Origin: Sulfurimonas gotlandica GD1
Lineage (GTDB): Bacteria; Campylobacterota; Campylobacteria; Campylobacterales; Sulfurimonadaceae
Length of the DNA: 64,000 bases
Direction of reading: 5' to 3'
Assembly (NCBI RefSeq): GCF_000242915.1
Contig: NZ_AFRZ01000001.1
Span: forward strand, 2,666,001 to 2,730,000
Shown: positions 1-8,452 of the stretch, in pieces
Layout of the letters: the number at the start of each line of letters is the position of its first letter
Position numbering within the stretch: position 1 is the first letter of the stretch
Translations under genes and position numbers: made by a program
Notes under the pieces: generated by a model
The model's input: the letters and a program-made list of their open reading frames with translations, nothing else
The model's database searches: none
What the model was told of the DNA's origin: nothing

Positions 1-1
1 A

Positions 2-976
2 AGATTTGCAATGCTTGCAAAACAGGGTAAATTAGCTCTTGCGTATTCTCTTGCTCTTAAGCATCCAATGTATCAAGACTCAAAAATTTACAGAAGCTTA
101 GAAGCAGGTTGGAGAAAAGCATTTACAGCAGCCCAAAAACATGCTATTGATCCAAAGGGTGCTGATATAGCTCGTGATATCTTAGCTCCATATAGAGGAA
201 TAACACAAAAAACAAAACTAATACAAGAACTTTTAACAAAGAGTGAAGTGTATAAGCGTTTTCGTGTTGCTATTGGTCAAAAAGATTTTAGAGTTGCATT
301 TGAACTTATCAAGCAACATTCATTTTTAAAAGAGTTCGCAGATTATGATGCATTGATGAACTATGCAGACTCACTATATATTAAAAGTCAAAAACTTCTT
401 CAAGATGGTGATACTCACGCTGCTATAAAAGTTCTTAGAATATTGGTTGATTTTAGTGATTTTACTCTTGAAGTTAAAGAGTTGATGAGAGATATAGAGA
501 ATAAACAGAAGTTTTATAATGCTATGGAAGATGGTGATGCAGAATCTGCGTATAACCTTCTGTCAATAAATGATGAACTTCAAGATTCTGAAGATGGAAA
601 GTTGCTGCAAGAAGAGTGGAATAATGATCTTTTAAAAGCAAATGAGTATGCACTTGAAGGCAATGTAAAACAATTAAATGAAGTGTTGAATAAATATATG
701 AAGATCAGTTCTAAAAACAATGCTTTAGCAAACATATATGGTTGGTGCTACATGGCACAGCTTGAGAAAGCAGTGAAAAATAAAAAAGAGCAGGCTGTTA
801 TCGAAAATGGTATAAAAAACTATATTTTATACTTCGGATTACAAGATCAGATAGAGAGTTTTTTCCATATTTTTAAGAAAAATTATCCAGCTACTAAACT
901 AAACTTAAATCTCCAGACAAAAGGCTCTATAAGCATGTGGAGAGCTTCTATGATTGTTAAGTCTATCTTAGATTAA
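2..976 (+). CDS. Helical-repeat protein of unknown function, C-terminal part (cut by window edge)
   Basis: The frame is open from the left edge (Arg-Phe-Ala before the first Met at 11), so the Met at 11 is probably internal and the gene starts outside the window. The visible 324 residues are Lys/Glu/Leu-rich and look almost entirely alpha-helical, with TPR-like segments (paired helices with Ala/Tyr spacing, for example around ALEGNVKQLNEVLNKY). No signal peptide, membrane segment or catalytic motif is visible in this part. It ends 89 bp before ilvB, which has its own promoter, so the two are probably not strictly co-transcribed. I do not recognise the family; a scaffold or protein-interaction role is only a guess from the helical repeats. 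Confidence 0.6.
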   Translation, partial: RFAMLAKQGKLALAYSLALKHPMYQDSKIYRSLEAGWRKAFTAAQKHAIDPKGADIARDILAPYRGITQKTKLIQELLTKSEVYKRFRVAIGQKDFRVAFELIKQHSFLKEFADYDALMNYADSLYIKSQKLLQDGDTHAAIKVLRILVDFSDFTLEVKELMRDIENKQKFYNAMEDGDAESAYNLLSINDELQDSEDGKLLQEEWNNDLLKANEYALEGNVKQLNEVLNKYMKISSKNNALANIYGWCYMAQLEKAVKNKKEQAVIENGIKNYILYFGLQDQIESFFHIFKKNYPATKLNLNLQTKGSISMWRASMIVKSILD

Positions 977-1030
977 TTTTAATAGATAAAATTCTGTGGA
1001 CACTTAACCTGAAATATAGCTCCTTTTAAA

Positions 1031-1036
1031 TATAAT
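1031..1036 (+). promoter_or_regulatory. Probable -10 box of the ilvB operon
   Basis: TATAAT preceded by a TTTTAAA tract and with no evident -35, the usual sigma-70 promoter style in Campylobacterota. It lies 29 bp upstream of the ilvB start, whose ribosome binding site is GAGGAG. I see no leader peptide, T-box or attenuator in the short leader. Confidence 0.5.
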
Positions 1037-1065
1037 AAGCGAATTTTTTATTAGAGGAGACTTTT

Positions 1066-2763
1066 ATGCAGATTAGTGGCGCACAGATGGTCATTGAAGC
1101 TTTAATCGCAGAGGGTGTAGATACAGTATTTGGCTACCCTGGTGGAGCGATAATGAATGTCTACGACGAGATTTACAAACAAGACAACTTTCAACATATT
1201 TTGACAAGACATGAACAAGCTGCTGTACATGCTGCAGAGGGTTATTCAAAGGTTAGTGGCAAGGTCGGCGTTGCTTTGATTACTAGTGGACCAGGATTTA
1301 CAAACGCTGTAACAGGTTTAGCAGATGCTTACATGGATTCTATTCCACTGGTTGTAATTAGTGGACAAGTTCCAATGAGTCTTATCGGTACAGATGCATT
1401 TCAAGAGATTGATGCTGTTGGAATAAGTCGTTCATGTACTAAGCATAATTACCTTGTAACACAGGCAAGTGATCTGCCTCGTATCTTAAAAGAAGCATTT
1501 TATATTGCAGCTTCTGGTCGTCCAGGTCCTGTTCATGTTGATATTCCTAAAGATGTTACGGCAGAAATAGCAGAATTTGATTACTCTGCTGAAATTGATT
1601 TAGAAACTTATAAACCTCATACAAAAGGTAATCCACGCCAAATTAAAAAAGCTATGGAAGCTATTGCTAAAGCTAAAAGACCAGTCTTTTATTTAGGTGG
1701 CGGTATCATCAATGCTAATGCTGCTGATGAAGTAAGAGAATTAGTTCATAAGACAGGGATTCCTGCAGTTGAGACATTTATGGCAAGAGGTGTTTTATCT
1801 CATGATGATGATCTTTTAATCGGTATGCTGGGTATGCATGGCTCATACGCTTCAAATATGGCTATGAGTGAAACAGACTTAGTTATTGGTTTAGGGGCTA
1901 GATTTGATGACCGTGTAACAGGTAAGCTTTCAGAGTTTGCTAAAAATGCAGGTGTTATCCATGTAGATATTGATCCAGCATCTATTTCTAAACTTGTTAA
2001 TGCAGATTATCCAATAGTTGGTGATGTTAAAAATGTTGCAAAAGAGATGCTGGAACTTTCTTCACAGATCAATTCTGCTAAATATAAATCTTGGAGAGAA
2101 ACTGTTGCAAACTTTGCAGAGCTTCATCCTCTTACTTATCATGAAGATACAGATAGAATCAAACCTCAGTGGGTTGTAGAGAGAGTTGGGCAGTTACTTG
2201 GTGCCGGTGCTAATATCTCTACAGATGTTGGACAGCACCAAATGTGGACAGCACAGTTCTATCCATTTAGCCGTCCAAGACAGTTCATTAGTTCTGGTGG
2301 ACTTGGAACTATGGGATTTGGTTTTCCGGCAGCGATGGGTGTTAAAGCAGCCGCCCCTGATAAGGTAAGTATTAACTTTACTGGAGATGGTTCTATTTTG
2401 ATGAACTGTCAAGAGTTAATGACTGCAGTTGAGAAAAAACTTCCAGTTATTAACATCATTCTGAATAATAATTATTTAGGTATGGTTCGTCAGTGGCAAA
2501 CACTGTTCTATGACAAGCGTCATAGTGAAACAGATTTATCTGTTCAACCAGATTTTGTAAAGTTAGCAGAGGCTTTTGGCGGTATTGGATACAGAGTTAC
2601 TACTAAAGAAGAGTTCGATGCAGCTCTTAAAGATGCGGTTGAGAAAAATATTGTTGCATTTATAGATGTTGTAGTTGAGAGACTTGAGAATGTTATGCCA
2701 ATGGTGCCAGCAGGTGGAAGCCTGTTCAATATGATGTTACTAGAGAAGAAGGAGACAAAATGA
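1066..2763 (+). CDS. ilvB: Acetolactate synthase, large catalytic subunit
   Basis: Thiamine-diphosphate enzyme that condenses two pyruvates to acetolactate, or pyruvate with 2-oxobutyrate, the first common step of valine/leucine/isoleucine synthesis in the cytoplasm. At 565 residues it has normal family length. The N-terminal pyrimidine-binding domain carries the catalytic Glu in RHEQAAVHAAEGY (about residue 50), the central FAD-type domain contains LGARFDDRVTG, and the C-terminal domain has the ThDP/Mg motif GDGSILMN followed by NNN. ATG follows a strong GAGGAG site. The stop overlaps the small-subunit start by 4 bp (ATGA), indicating translational coupling. The gene order ilvB-ilvN-lpxD is, from memory, also that of Campylobacter. 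Confidence 0.97.
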   Translation: MQISGAQMVIEALIAEGVDTVFGYPGGAIMNVYDEIYKQDNFQHILTRHEQAAVHAAEGYSKVSGKVGVALITSGPGFTNAVTGLADAYMDSIPLVVISGQVPMSLIGTDAFQEIDAVGISRSCTKHNYLVTQASDLPRILKEAFYIAASGRPGPVHVDIPKDVTAEIAEFDYSAEIDLETYKPHTKGNPRQIKKAMEAIAKAKRPVFYLGGGIINANAADEVRELVHKTGIPAVETFMARGVLSHDDDLLIGMLGMHGSYASNMAMSETDLVIGLGARFDDRVTGKLSEFAKNAGVIHVDIDPASISKLVNADYPIVGDVKNVAKEMLELSSQINSAKYKSWRETVANFAELHPLTYHEDTDRIKPQWVVERVGQLLGAGANISTDVGQHQMWTAQFYPFSRPRQFISSGGLGTMGFGFPAAMGVKAAAPDKVSINFTGDGSILMNCQELMTAVEKKLPVINIILNNNYLGMVRQWQTLFYDKRHSETDLSVQPDFVKLAEAFGGIGYRVTTKEEFDAALKDAVEKNIVAFIDVVVERLENVMPMVPAGGSLFNMMLLEKKETK

Positions 2764-3236
2764 TAGAAGCTAGCGAAAGAAGAGTAATTTCTGTTATTGT
2801 TGTTAACGAATCAAGCGTTTTATCTCGTATTACTGACCTTTTCTCTGCCAGAGGTTATAATATTACATCTTTAACGGTTGCTCCTATTCCTGAGAGTAAG
2901 TATTCAAGATTAACTATTGTAACTTCAGGTTCTGTTAGGGTGATTGAGCAAATAACTAAGCAATTACATAAATTGATTCCAGTTTTGAGAGTTTATGAGC
3001 ATGCAGATTTAGTTGAAAAAGAGATGGCAATGATTAAGTTCCCAGTATCTGAAAATATTACTGATATAAATACTCTTTGTGAAGCTTATAATGGAAAAAT
3101 AGTAAATGTTGGTGAAAATGTAATTATTGCAATGGTTGCAGATGAGCCAAAACGTGTAGAGAACTTTTTAAGTATCATTAAAAGATATAACCCTAAAGAG
3201 ATAGTTAGAAGCGGTGCTGTTGCACTAGAGAGATAA
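2760..3236 (+). CDS. ilvN: Acetolactate synthase, small regulatory subunit
   Basis: Regulatory partner of IlvB that activates the enzyme and confers valine feedback inhibition. The 158-residue protein begins with an ACT domain (about residues 8-80; VIVVNESSVLSRITDLFSARGYNI is typical of the ligand-binding fold) followed by the C-terminal ALS-small domain. It starts within the ilvB stop codon region and ends 3 bp before lpxD. In gamma-proteobacteria the equivalent is named ilvH or ilvN depending on isozyme; the symbol here is a family assignment. Confidence 0.95.
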   Translation: MIEASERRVISVIVVNESSVLSRITDLFSARGYNITSLTVAPIPESKYSRLTIVTSGSVRVIEQITKQLHKLIPVLRVYEHADLVEKEMAMIKFPVSENITDINTLCEAYNGKIVNVGENVIIAMVADEPKRVENFLSIIKRYNPKEIVRSGAVALER

Positions 3237-3239
3237 GTA

Positions 3240-4190
3240 ATGACTCTTAGTTCTATAGCATCAGTTTTAGAGACAGGATTTGACTCTACTGATATAGAAA
3301 TAACAGGTATGAATGCATTAAAAGATGCTACTTCTACAGAAGTCTCTTTTGTTGCTAACTCTAAATATATTAAAGATATTCAATCTACCAAAGCAGCTGC
3401 TGTAATTGTTTCTGCTTCTTTAGTAGAATATGTACCTCAAGGCTGTGTACCATTAATTGTTGAAAACTCTTACTGGTCTATGGCTATCCTTTCTAAATAT
3501 TTTGCTCCTGTTATAGAAAATGATGAACTTCCGAAAGCTGAAATAGGCGAGGGAACTAAAGTGTCTGCTAAAGCCGAAATAGCAAATGGTGCAAAAATAG
3601 GTAAAAACTGTACAATCTTAGCCCATGTGTATATCGGTGCTGAAGCTGTTGTTGGTGATAACACAGTAATCTATCCAAATGTAACAATCTACAGAGACTG
3701 TATAGTTGGCAGTGACTGTATAATACACTCTAACAGTGCTATTGGTGCAGATGGCTTTGGTTTTGCAACAAACAATAGAGGTGAACATAAAAAAATCTAC
3801 CAAAATGGAAATGTTGTCATAGAAGATGATGTTGAAATTGGTAGTAATGTTAGTGTAGATCGTGCAGTTTTTGGATCTACTCTTATTAAAAAAGGTGTTC
3901 GTATAGATAACCTTGTTCAAATTGGACATAATTGTGAAATAGGTGAATACTCAGTATTTGTGGCTCAATCTGGTAGTGCCGGTTCAACTAAACTAGGACG
4001 TAATGTCGTAGTTGGTGGACAGTCTGCATTTGCAGGGCATCTTGAAATTGCACCATTTTCTACATTTGCTGCAAGAAGTGGTGTTACAAAGAATATTACT
4101 GAGAGCGGCTTAACATTTGCTGGTTTCCCTCTAATGGATCACAAGTTATGGTTGAAACTTCAGGTTAAAATAGCTAGACTATTGAAATAA
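3240..4190 (+). CDS. lpxD: UDP-3-O-(3-hydroxyacyl)glucosamine N-acyltransferase
   Basis: Third step of lipid A synthesis: transfers a second 3-hydroxyacyl chain to UDP-3-O-acyl-glucosamine at the inner face of the cytoplasmic membrane. The 316-residue protein has an N-terminal uridine-binding domain (about residues 1-100) and a left-handed beta-helix made of hexapeptide repeats (AEIANGAKIGKNCTI and similar). The catalytic His is in QIGHNCEIG, and IGADGFGFA matches the family. Only 3 bp separate it from ilvN, so it is probably in the same operon; the pairing of amino-acid and lipid A genes is a conserved arrangement rather than a functional link. Confidence 0.95.
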   Translation: MTLSSIASVLETGFDSTDIEITGMNALKDATSTEVSFVANSKYIKDIQSTKAAAVIVSASLVEYVPQGCVPLIVENSYWSMAILSKYFAPVIENDELPKAEIGEGTKVSAKAEIANGAKIGKNCTILAHVYIGAEAVVGDNTVIYPNVTIYRDCIVGSDCIIHSNSAIGADGFGFATNNRGEHKKIYQNGNVVIEDDVEIGSNVSVDRAVFGSTLIKKGVRIDNLVQIGHNCEIGEYSVFVAQSGSAGSTKLGRNVVVGGQSAFAGHLEIAPFSTFAARSGVTKNITESGLTFAGFPLMDHKLWLKLQVKIARLLK

Positions 4191-4209
4191 CTAATAAAAG
4201 GAATATATA

Positions 4210-4413
4210 ATGTCAACAACGATTGCATTAAGTGGAACTAAAAAAGGTGTTATTTCGATTGCTAAGCTAGAAGAGCCGTATGGAAAAGATAGTGGTACTG
4301 TAGCTAGTATCGGTATCTCTTTATCAGGAAATACGGATTCACCAGAGTGGAAAGTTCATCTTCCTCTTGATAATTTAGATGAAGTTATAGCAGCACTTCA
4401 GGCTCTTAAATAA
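4210..4413 (+). CDS. Small conserved protein of unknown function (67 aa)
   Basis: A 67-residue ORF starting 19 bp after lpxD and ending one base before the next gene, with ribosome binding site AAAGGAATAT. The composition is soluble and mixed, with two Gly-rich beta-like halves (ALSGTKKGVISIAKL, TVASIGISLSGN) and a C-terminal helix. No Cys, signal peptide or membrane segment. I do not recognise the family. The tight packing in the ilvBN-lpxD unit and clean codon use argue that it is a real gene. Confidence 0.7.
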   Translation: MSTTIALSGTKKGVISIAKLEEPYGKDSGTVASIGISLSGNTDSPEWKVHLPLDNLDEVIAALQALK

Positions 4414-4414
4414 T

Positions 4415-4621
4415 ATGGCAAAAAAGCCAAATGTTAAATTTCTTGGTATTGCATTAATAGTTCTAGGTGTAGGATTGGCATTTTATGGATATCAAATGTC
4501 TGGTTCTATGTCTTCTAAACTTAGTGTAGCAATCACGGGATCAGACACAGATAGAGTGATTGCTTTTTACGCTGCAGGTGCTATAAGTATACTTGCAGGT
4601 TTGTTTTTCATTCGCAAGTAA
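4415..4621 (+). CDS. DUF3185-like small membrane protein
   Basis: A 68-residue protein with two predicted membrane helices (FLGIALIVLGVGLAFYGY and VIAFYAAGAISILAGLFFI) separated by a polar stretch ending in ITGSDTDR. The spacing of helices and the SxxLSxxxTGSxTDR-like middle resemble the DUF3185 family, whose function is unknown to me. It is the last gene of the unit and is followed directly by a hairpin terminator shared with the convergent aspC. Confidence 0.75.
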   Translation: MAKKPNVKFLGIALIVLGVGLAFYGYQMSGSMSSKLSVAITGSDTDRVIAFYAAGAISILAGLFFIRK

Positions 4622-4632
4622 GAACTTACTTG

Positions 4633-4653
4633 TTTCCACACTAAGTGTGGAAA
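4633..4653. terminator. Bidirectional hairpin terminator between convergent genes
   Basis: Perfect 9-bp stem TTTCCACAC / GTGTGGAAA with a TAA loop. T-rich tracts follow on both sides, including the TTTAGTTTTTT stretch at the aspC end. It serves the lpxD unit on plus and aspC on minus. Confidence 0.7.
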
Positions 4654-4654
4654 T

Positions 4655-5824
4655 TTAGTTTTTTAACTCAGCTACAAACTCTGCAATTCTAGCAATACCT
4701 GTACGAATAGTCTCAATATCAGTAGCAAAACTCATTCTAAAATAACCTTCACTACCAAAAGCAACACCAGGAACTACAGCAACAAGTTTCTTATCTAATA
4801 ACTCTTTTGCAAAGTCAAGTGAGTCAGAACTAACTTCTTTGATGTTTACAAATAGGTAAAAAGCTCCATCAGGTTTAACAACACTAAGTCCATCAATCGC
4901 ATTGACTAGTTTAACAGCTTCATCTCTGCGCTCTATAAATGCTTTTCTCATCATTTCTATATCTGCATCTGCACTTCCATCTAGACCTGCGATTGCAGCT
5001 TTTTGAGTAATAGTATTGATGTTTGAAGTACTTTGGCTCTGTAGCTTTTTAGTTGCTTTAATAAGTTCAGTATCTGCAGCAGCCATATAGCCGAATCTCC
5101 AACCAGTCATTGCTACAGACTTACTTAGACCATTGATAGTAACTGTTCTTTTGTACATATCTTCGCTTACAGCAGCACATGATGTAAATGTACCATCGTA
5201 AGTTAGTTTCTCATACATCTCATCAGATGCTACAATGATATCAGTTCCTTCTAAAACTTTTCCAAGTTCTACTAGTTCATCTCTTGTATAGATAGAACCT
5301 GTCGGGTTTGATGGAGAAGTTAATATAAGCATTCTTGATTTTGGAGTTATGGCAGCTTTTAATTGCTCAGGCGTGATTTTAAATGAAGTCTCATCAGTAG
5401 TCTCAATTTCAACAACTTTACCACCACAGTAGTTCACTAACTCAGGATAAGTTACCCAATATGGAGAAGGGATGATTACTTCAGCACCTTTTTGAATAGT
5501 GGCAGAAATAAGATTAAACAGTGAATGCTTTGCACCATTGTTTGTTATGATTTGGTTTGGAGCATAAGTTAAACCATTGTCTTTTTTTAATTTTGCAGCA
5601 ATAGCAACTCTTAGTTCAACAATCCCATCAACAGCAGTGTATTTTGTAAAACCTTCATTAATAGCTGCTATAGCAGCATCTTTAATAACTTGAGGTGTGT
5701 CAAAGTCTGGTTCACCTGCAGAAAAGCTAAGTATATCTTTGCCCTCTGCTTTTAATTCTTGTGCCAAAGTTGTAATAGCAATCGTAATAGATTCAGATAG
5801 TGTGTTAACGCGATCAGTTAGCAT
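4655..5824 (-). CDS. aspC: Class I pyridoxal-phosphate aspartate aminotransferase
   Basis: Interconverts aspartate/2-oxoglutarate and oxaloacetate/glutamate, linking the TCA intermediates made elsewhere in this window to amino-acid synthesis. The PLP lysine sits in GLSKSVAMTGWRFGY and the NNGAKH and SPSNPTG motifs are intact. I place the start at the ATG at 5824 (389 residues, MLTDRVNTL), because GGAGG lies 5 bp upstream; a longer frame beginning with TTG at 5836 would overlap that site. It is the last gene of a minus-strand group with cysE and speA, separated from cysE by about 80 bp. A broader specificity (aromatic or other amino donors) cannot be excluded. Confidence 0.92.
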   Translation of the reverse strand: MLTDRVNTLSESITIAITTLAQELKAEGKDILSFSAGEPDFDTPQVIKDAAIAAINEGFTKYTAVDGIVELRVAIAAKLKKDNGLTYAPNQIITNNGAKHSLFNLISATIQKGAEVIIPSPYWVTYPELVNYCGGKVVEIETTDETSFKITPEQLKAAITPKSRMLILTSPSNPTGSIYTRDELVELGKVLEGTDIIVASDEMYEKLTYDGTFTSCAAVSEDMYKRTVTINGLSKSVAMTGWRFGYMAAADTELIKATKKLQSQSTSNINTITQKAAIAGLDGSADADIEMMRKAFIERRDEAVKLVNAIDGLSVVKPDGAFYLFVNIKEVSSDSLDFAKELLDKKLVAVVPGVAFGSEGYFRMSFATDIETIRTGIARIAEFVAELKN

Positions 5825-5904
5825 AAAAGCCTCCAATAAAATAATGGTGACATTATACTAAAATAATATTATATATTAGTTTTATAAGAGGAGGTTTAGC
5901 GTAT

Positions 5905-6606
5905 TTAGCTTTTCATTGCTTTAATAAATGATTCGTAGATACTTTCTAGTTCTAAATCTTCTTCAAGTACATTTTTATTGTCTTCAACGAGTATGTGCTC
6001 TAAAACTGCAACCCTTTTTAGAAGATATTCAAACATCTCTTTGTTAATATCTGGAAGCATATTGTGCATAAATGGATCTTTACATCTTCCTTTTGCGATA
6101 ACATGAGCAGGAATACCTATAGCAGTAGAGCAGTCAGGAACTTCTTTAACAACAACCGAGTTCGCACCAATCTTAGCATACTCACCAATAGTGATATTTC
6201 CTAAGACTTTAGCGCCAGCACCGATAACAGCACCTTGTTTTATAGTAGGGTGACGTTTTCCGTGTGTAAGAGATACCCCACCAAGAGTTACACCTTGATA
6301 GATTAATACATCATCTTCAATTATACATGTTTCACCAATAACAACACCAACCCCATGGTCTATAAATACTCTTCTGCCAATTTGTGCTGCTGGATGAATA
6401 TCAATAGTTGTAACAATCTGATTTAAACCCATAACAATTCTTGCAAGTCTTTTAAAACCTGCATTATGGAATTTATGAGCTACCCTGTACCATGCAATAG
6501 CCCAAACTCCAGGGTAATTAAAAATAAAATCTATTCTCGAGTTTAGGGCAGGATCATTTTTATAAGCATTCGAAAAGTCTTCTTTTATGTCAGTATAAAG
6601 TCCCAT
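5905..6606 (-). CDS. cysE: Serine O-acetyltransferase
   Basis: Acetylates L-serine with acetyl-CoA to O-acetylserine, the activated precursor of cysteine. The 233-residue protein has an N-terminal helical domain (about 1-70) and a C-terminal left-handed beta-helix with hexapeptide repeats; the acetyltransferase core DHGVGVVIGETCIIEDD carries the catalytic Asp-His pair, and THGKRHPTI is the family CoA/serine loop. The C-terminal tail after KGRCKDPFMHNM is acidic and longer than in short epsilonproteobacterial homologues. It starts 8 bp after the speA stop, so it is co-transcribed. Confidence 0.95.
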   Translation of the reverse strand: MGLYTDIKEDFSNAYKNDPALNSRIDFIFNYPGVWAIAWYRVAHKFHNAGFKRLARIVMGLNQIVTTIDIHPAAQIGRRVFIDHGVGVVIGETCIIEDDVLIYQGVTLGGVSLTHGKRHPTIKQGAVIGAGAKVLGNITIGEYAKIGANSVVVKEVPDCSTAIGIPAHVIAKGRCKDPFMHNMLPDINKEMFEYLLKRVAVLEHILVEDNKNVLEEDLELESIYESFIKAMKS

Positions 6607-6614
6607 ATTAACCC

Positions 6615-8444
6615 TTAGTTAGTCGTTCGCAGATAGCCATTTTGCTCTACAAAAGTTTCAAGTTTTGCAAGTGTATCATTTTTTTCTTTTTCTGTGATAA
6701 AATCACTGATTTTCAAATCATGTTTAAGTTTGTTTAAAATATCACTTTTATTGTATCCAATAGAGTCTAGAATATCTAAAATATTTTTTGATTCAACTTC
6801 GTTTATAATATTATAAGAAGTGTCATCTATATTAACTGTATATTCATTTGGATGCGTGAAGAGATTGTGATTCATCCCCAGTGTCTCTTGATAAGCACCA
6901 ACATTAAAGAATCCTAAAAAGTAGTCTTCTTCATCTAAATTTACATCATGCAAGTACAATGGTTTTTCTGGGTTAAAACCTATCTCTCCGTCGCTGTCGC
7001 ATGTTATGTCCCAAAGAGAAGCTGCTCTTAGTGGAACTACATCTAAGTGATGAAGAGGCATAACAGGAAAATGTTGATCTAATCCCCAGTAATCCGGTAA
7101 ACTCTGAAATATAGAAGCATTTATAAGATATCTTTCTTGAAGTCTTACTTGAAGCTGTACAAATTCATTTGTTGAATATGCATTAGTTAAATATAAAGCT
7201 TTCTTGATGATACTATGTACCAGAATCTCAGCATTTGATCTGTCTTGAAGGTCTATATATCCTAAGTCGAATAGGGTTAGTAAAGACTCCATGTGGTCTA
7301 GTGCATCGTGCAAATACTCAATAGAATTTTTATTATTTAGATTTTTAGACAGATATTTTAACTCTTCTAAAAGTGGAGGATTCACCACTTTAAAGTTTAA
7401 GAGTCTTTCTTGATAATCTTGAGTAAAGAGTTCAAGAACAGGAGTAATCAACACAGCATGTGAAGCAACTATGAATCTACCAGATTCCGTGTATATATCA
7501 GGATGTGATACATTCTTAGCATTCATGATTTCACCAATTAAGAATACAACAGAACTTGAAAACTCATCAACAGAGTAGTTACGAGATTTTGAATGTGTAT
7601 GTTGATCATACTCGACTGCTAAGCCACCACCGATATTAATGCTGTTAAGCGAATTAGCACCCATCTTTTTAAGTTCAGCATAAATATTTCCAGCTTCACG
7701 AAGAGCTCGTTTTAGAGGAGCTATGTCTTCCATTTGTGAACCAATATGAAAATGAATCATTGTGAAATTATCCAGCATATTCTCATTCCTAAGAAGAGTT
7801 ATCGCTTCTATTATTTCTGTTGATGTCAAGCCAAATTTAGCATCCATTCCACCACTTTTAGCCCAAATTCCAGTTCCTGCACTATGAAGTCTTACTCTAA
7901 TGCCAATATTTGGAACTTTAAGATTACACTCATTTGCTACTTCTATAATTGTTTCAAGTTCGCCAAGACCTTCAATAGTAAGTGTGATGTTGTGTCCACT
8001 TTGAGCGGCTATAAACCCGAGAGTCATCATCTCCTTGTCTTTAAAGCCATTAACGGTTATAGGAGCTCCATGAGTTGTCTGACTCATAGCTAGTATAAGT
8101 TCAGCCTTACTACCAGCTTCAAGTCCATAACCAAACTCTCTACCTTGTTCTGCAATTGCTTTGACAGCGTGAGGATATTGATTTACCTTAAGAGGAAAAA
8201 CAGCATGAAAATTACCTTGATAATTATTATATCTAATCGCTTTATCAAAATAAGAGTAAAGAGTTGTAATCTGTTTTTTAATCAGATGCGGAAACCTAAG
8301 TAAAATAGGGCCCTTAACATCGTTTGTACGGATTTCTTCTATTATTGATAATAGAGCTGGCATACTCTTGTAGTTTAATTTAATTTGACCATTTTCTATT
8401 AGAAAATTATTATTTGACCATATGTCTAAGCCATAGTTATTCAT
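6615..8444 (-). CDS. speA: Biosynthetic arginine decarboxylase
   Basis: PLP enzyme converting arginine to agmatine, the entry to spermidine synthesis in Campylobacterota. At 609 residues it fits the SpeA family (fold type III, alanine-racemase-like barrel). The PLP lysine is in FPLKVNQYPHAV near residue 87, the glycine-rich phosphate loop INIGGGLAVEYD is present, and the substrate-side CDSDGEIGF motif is near residue 500. It sits between the FMN glutamate-synthase-like gene (8 bp gap) and cysE (8 bp gap), in the aspC-cysE-speA-hisS order remembered from Campylobacter. Confidence 0.95.
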   Translation of the reverse strand: MNNYGLDIWSNNNFLIENGQIKLNYKSMPALLSIIEEIRTNDVKGPILLRFPHLIKKQITTLYSYFDKAIRYNNYQGNFHAVFPLKVNQYPHAVKAIAEQGREFGYGLEAGSKAELILAMSQTTHGAPITVNGFKDKEMMTLGFIAAQSGHNITLTIEGLGELETIIEVANECNLKVPNIGIRVRLHSAGTGIWAKSGGMDAKFGLTSTEIIEAITLLRNENMLDNFTMIHFHIGSQMEDIAPLKRALREAGNIYAELKKMGANSLNSINIGGGLAVEYDQHTHSKSRNYSVDEFSSSVVFLIGEIMNAKNVSHPDIYTESGRFIVASHAVLITPVLELFTQDYQERLLNFKVVNPPLLEELKYLSKNLNNKNSIEYLHDALDHMESLLTLFDLGYIDLQDRSNAEILVHSIIKKALYLTNAYSTNEFVQLQVRLQERYLINASIFQSLPDYWGLDQHFPVMPLHHLDVVPLRAASLWDITCDSDGEIGFNPEKPLYLHDVNLDEEDYFLGFFNVGAYQETLGMNHNLFTHPNEYTVNIDDTSYNIINEVESKNILDILDSIGYNKSDILNKLKHDLKISDFITEKEKNDTLAKLETFVEQNGYLRTTN

Positions 8445-8452
8445 TTATTCAC

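Noticed and set aside
11-13. ATG at 11 as the true start of the first gene
   Set aside because: The frame is open to the window edge and there is no room to see a ribosome binding site; the protein is likely longer.
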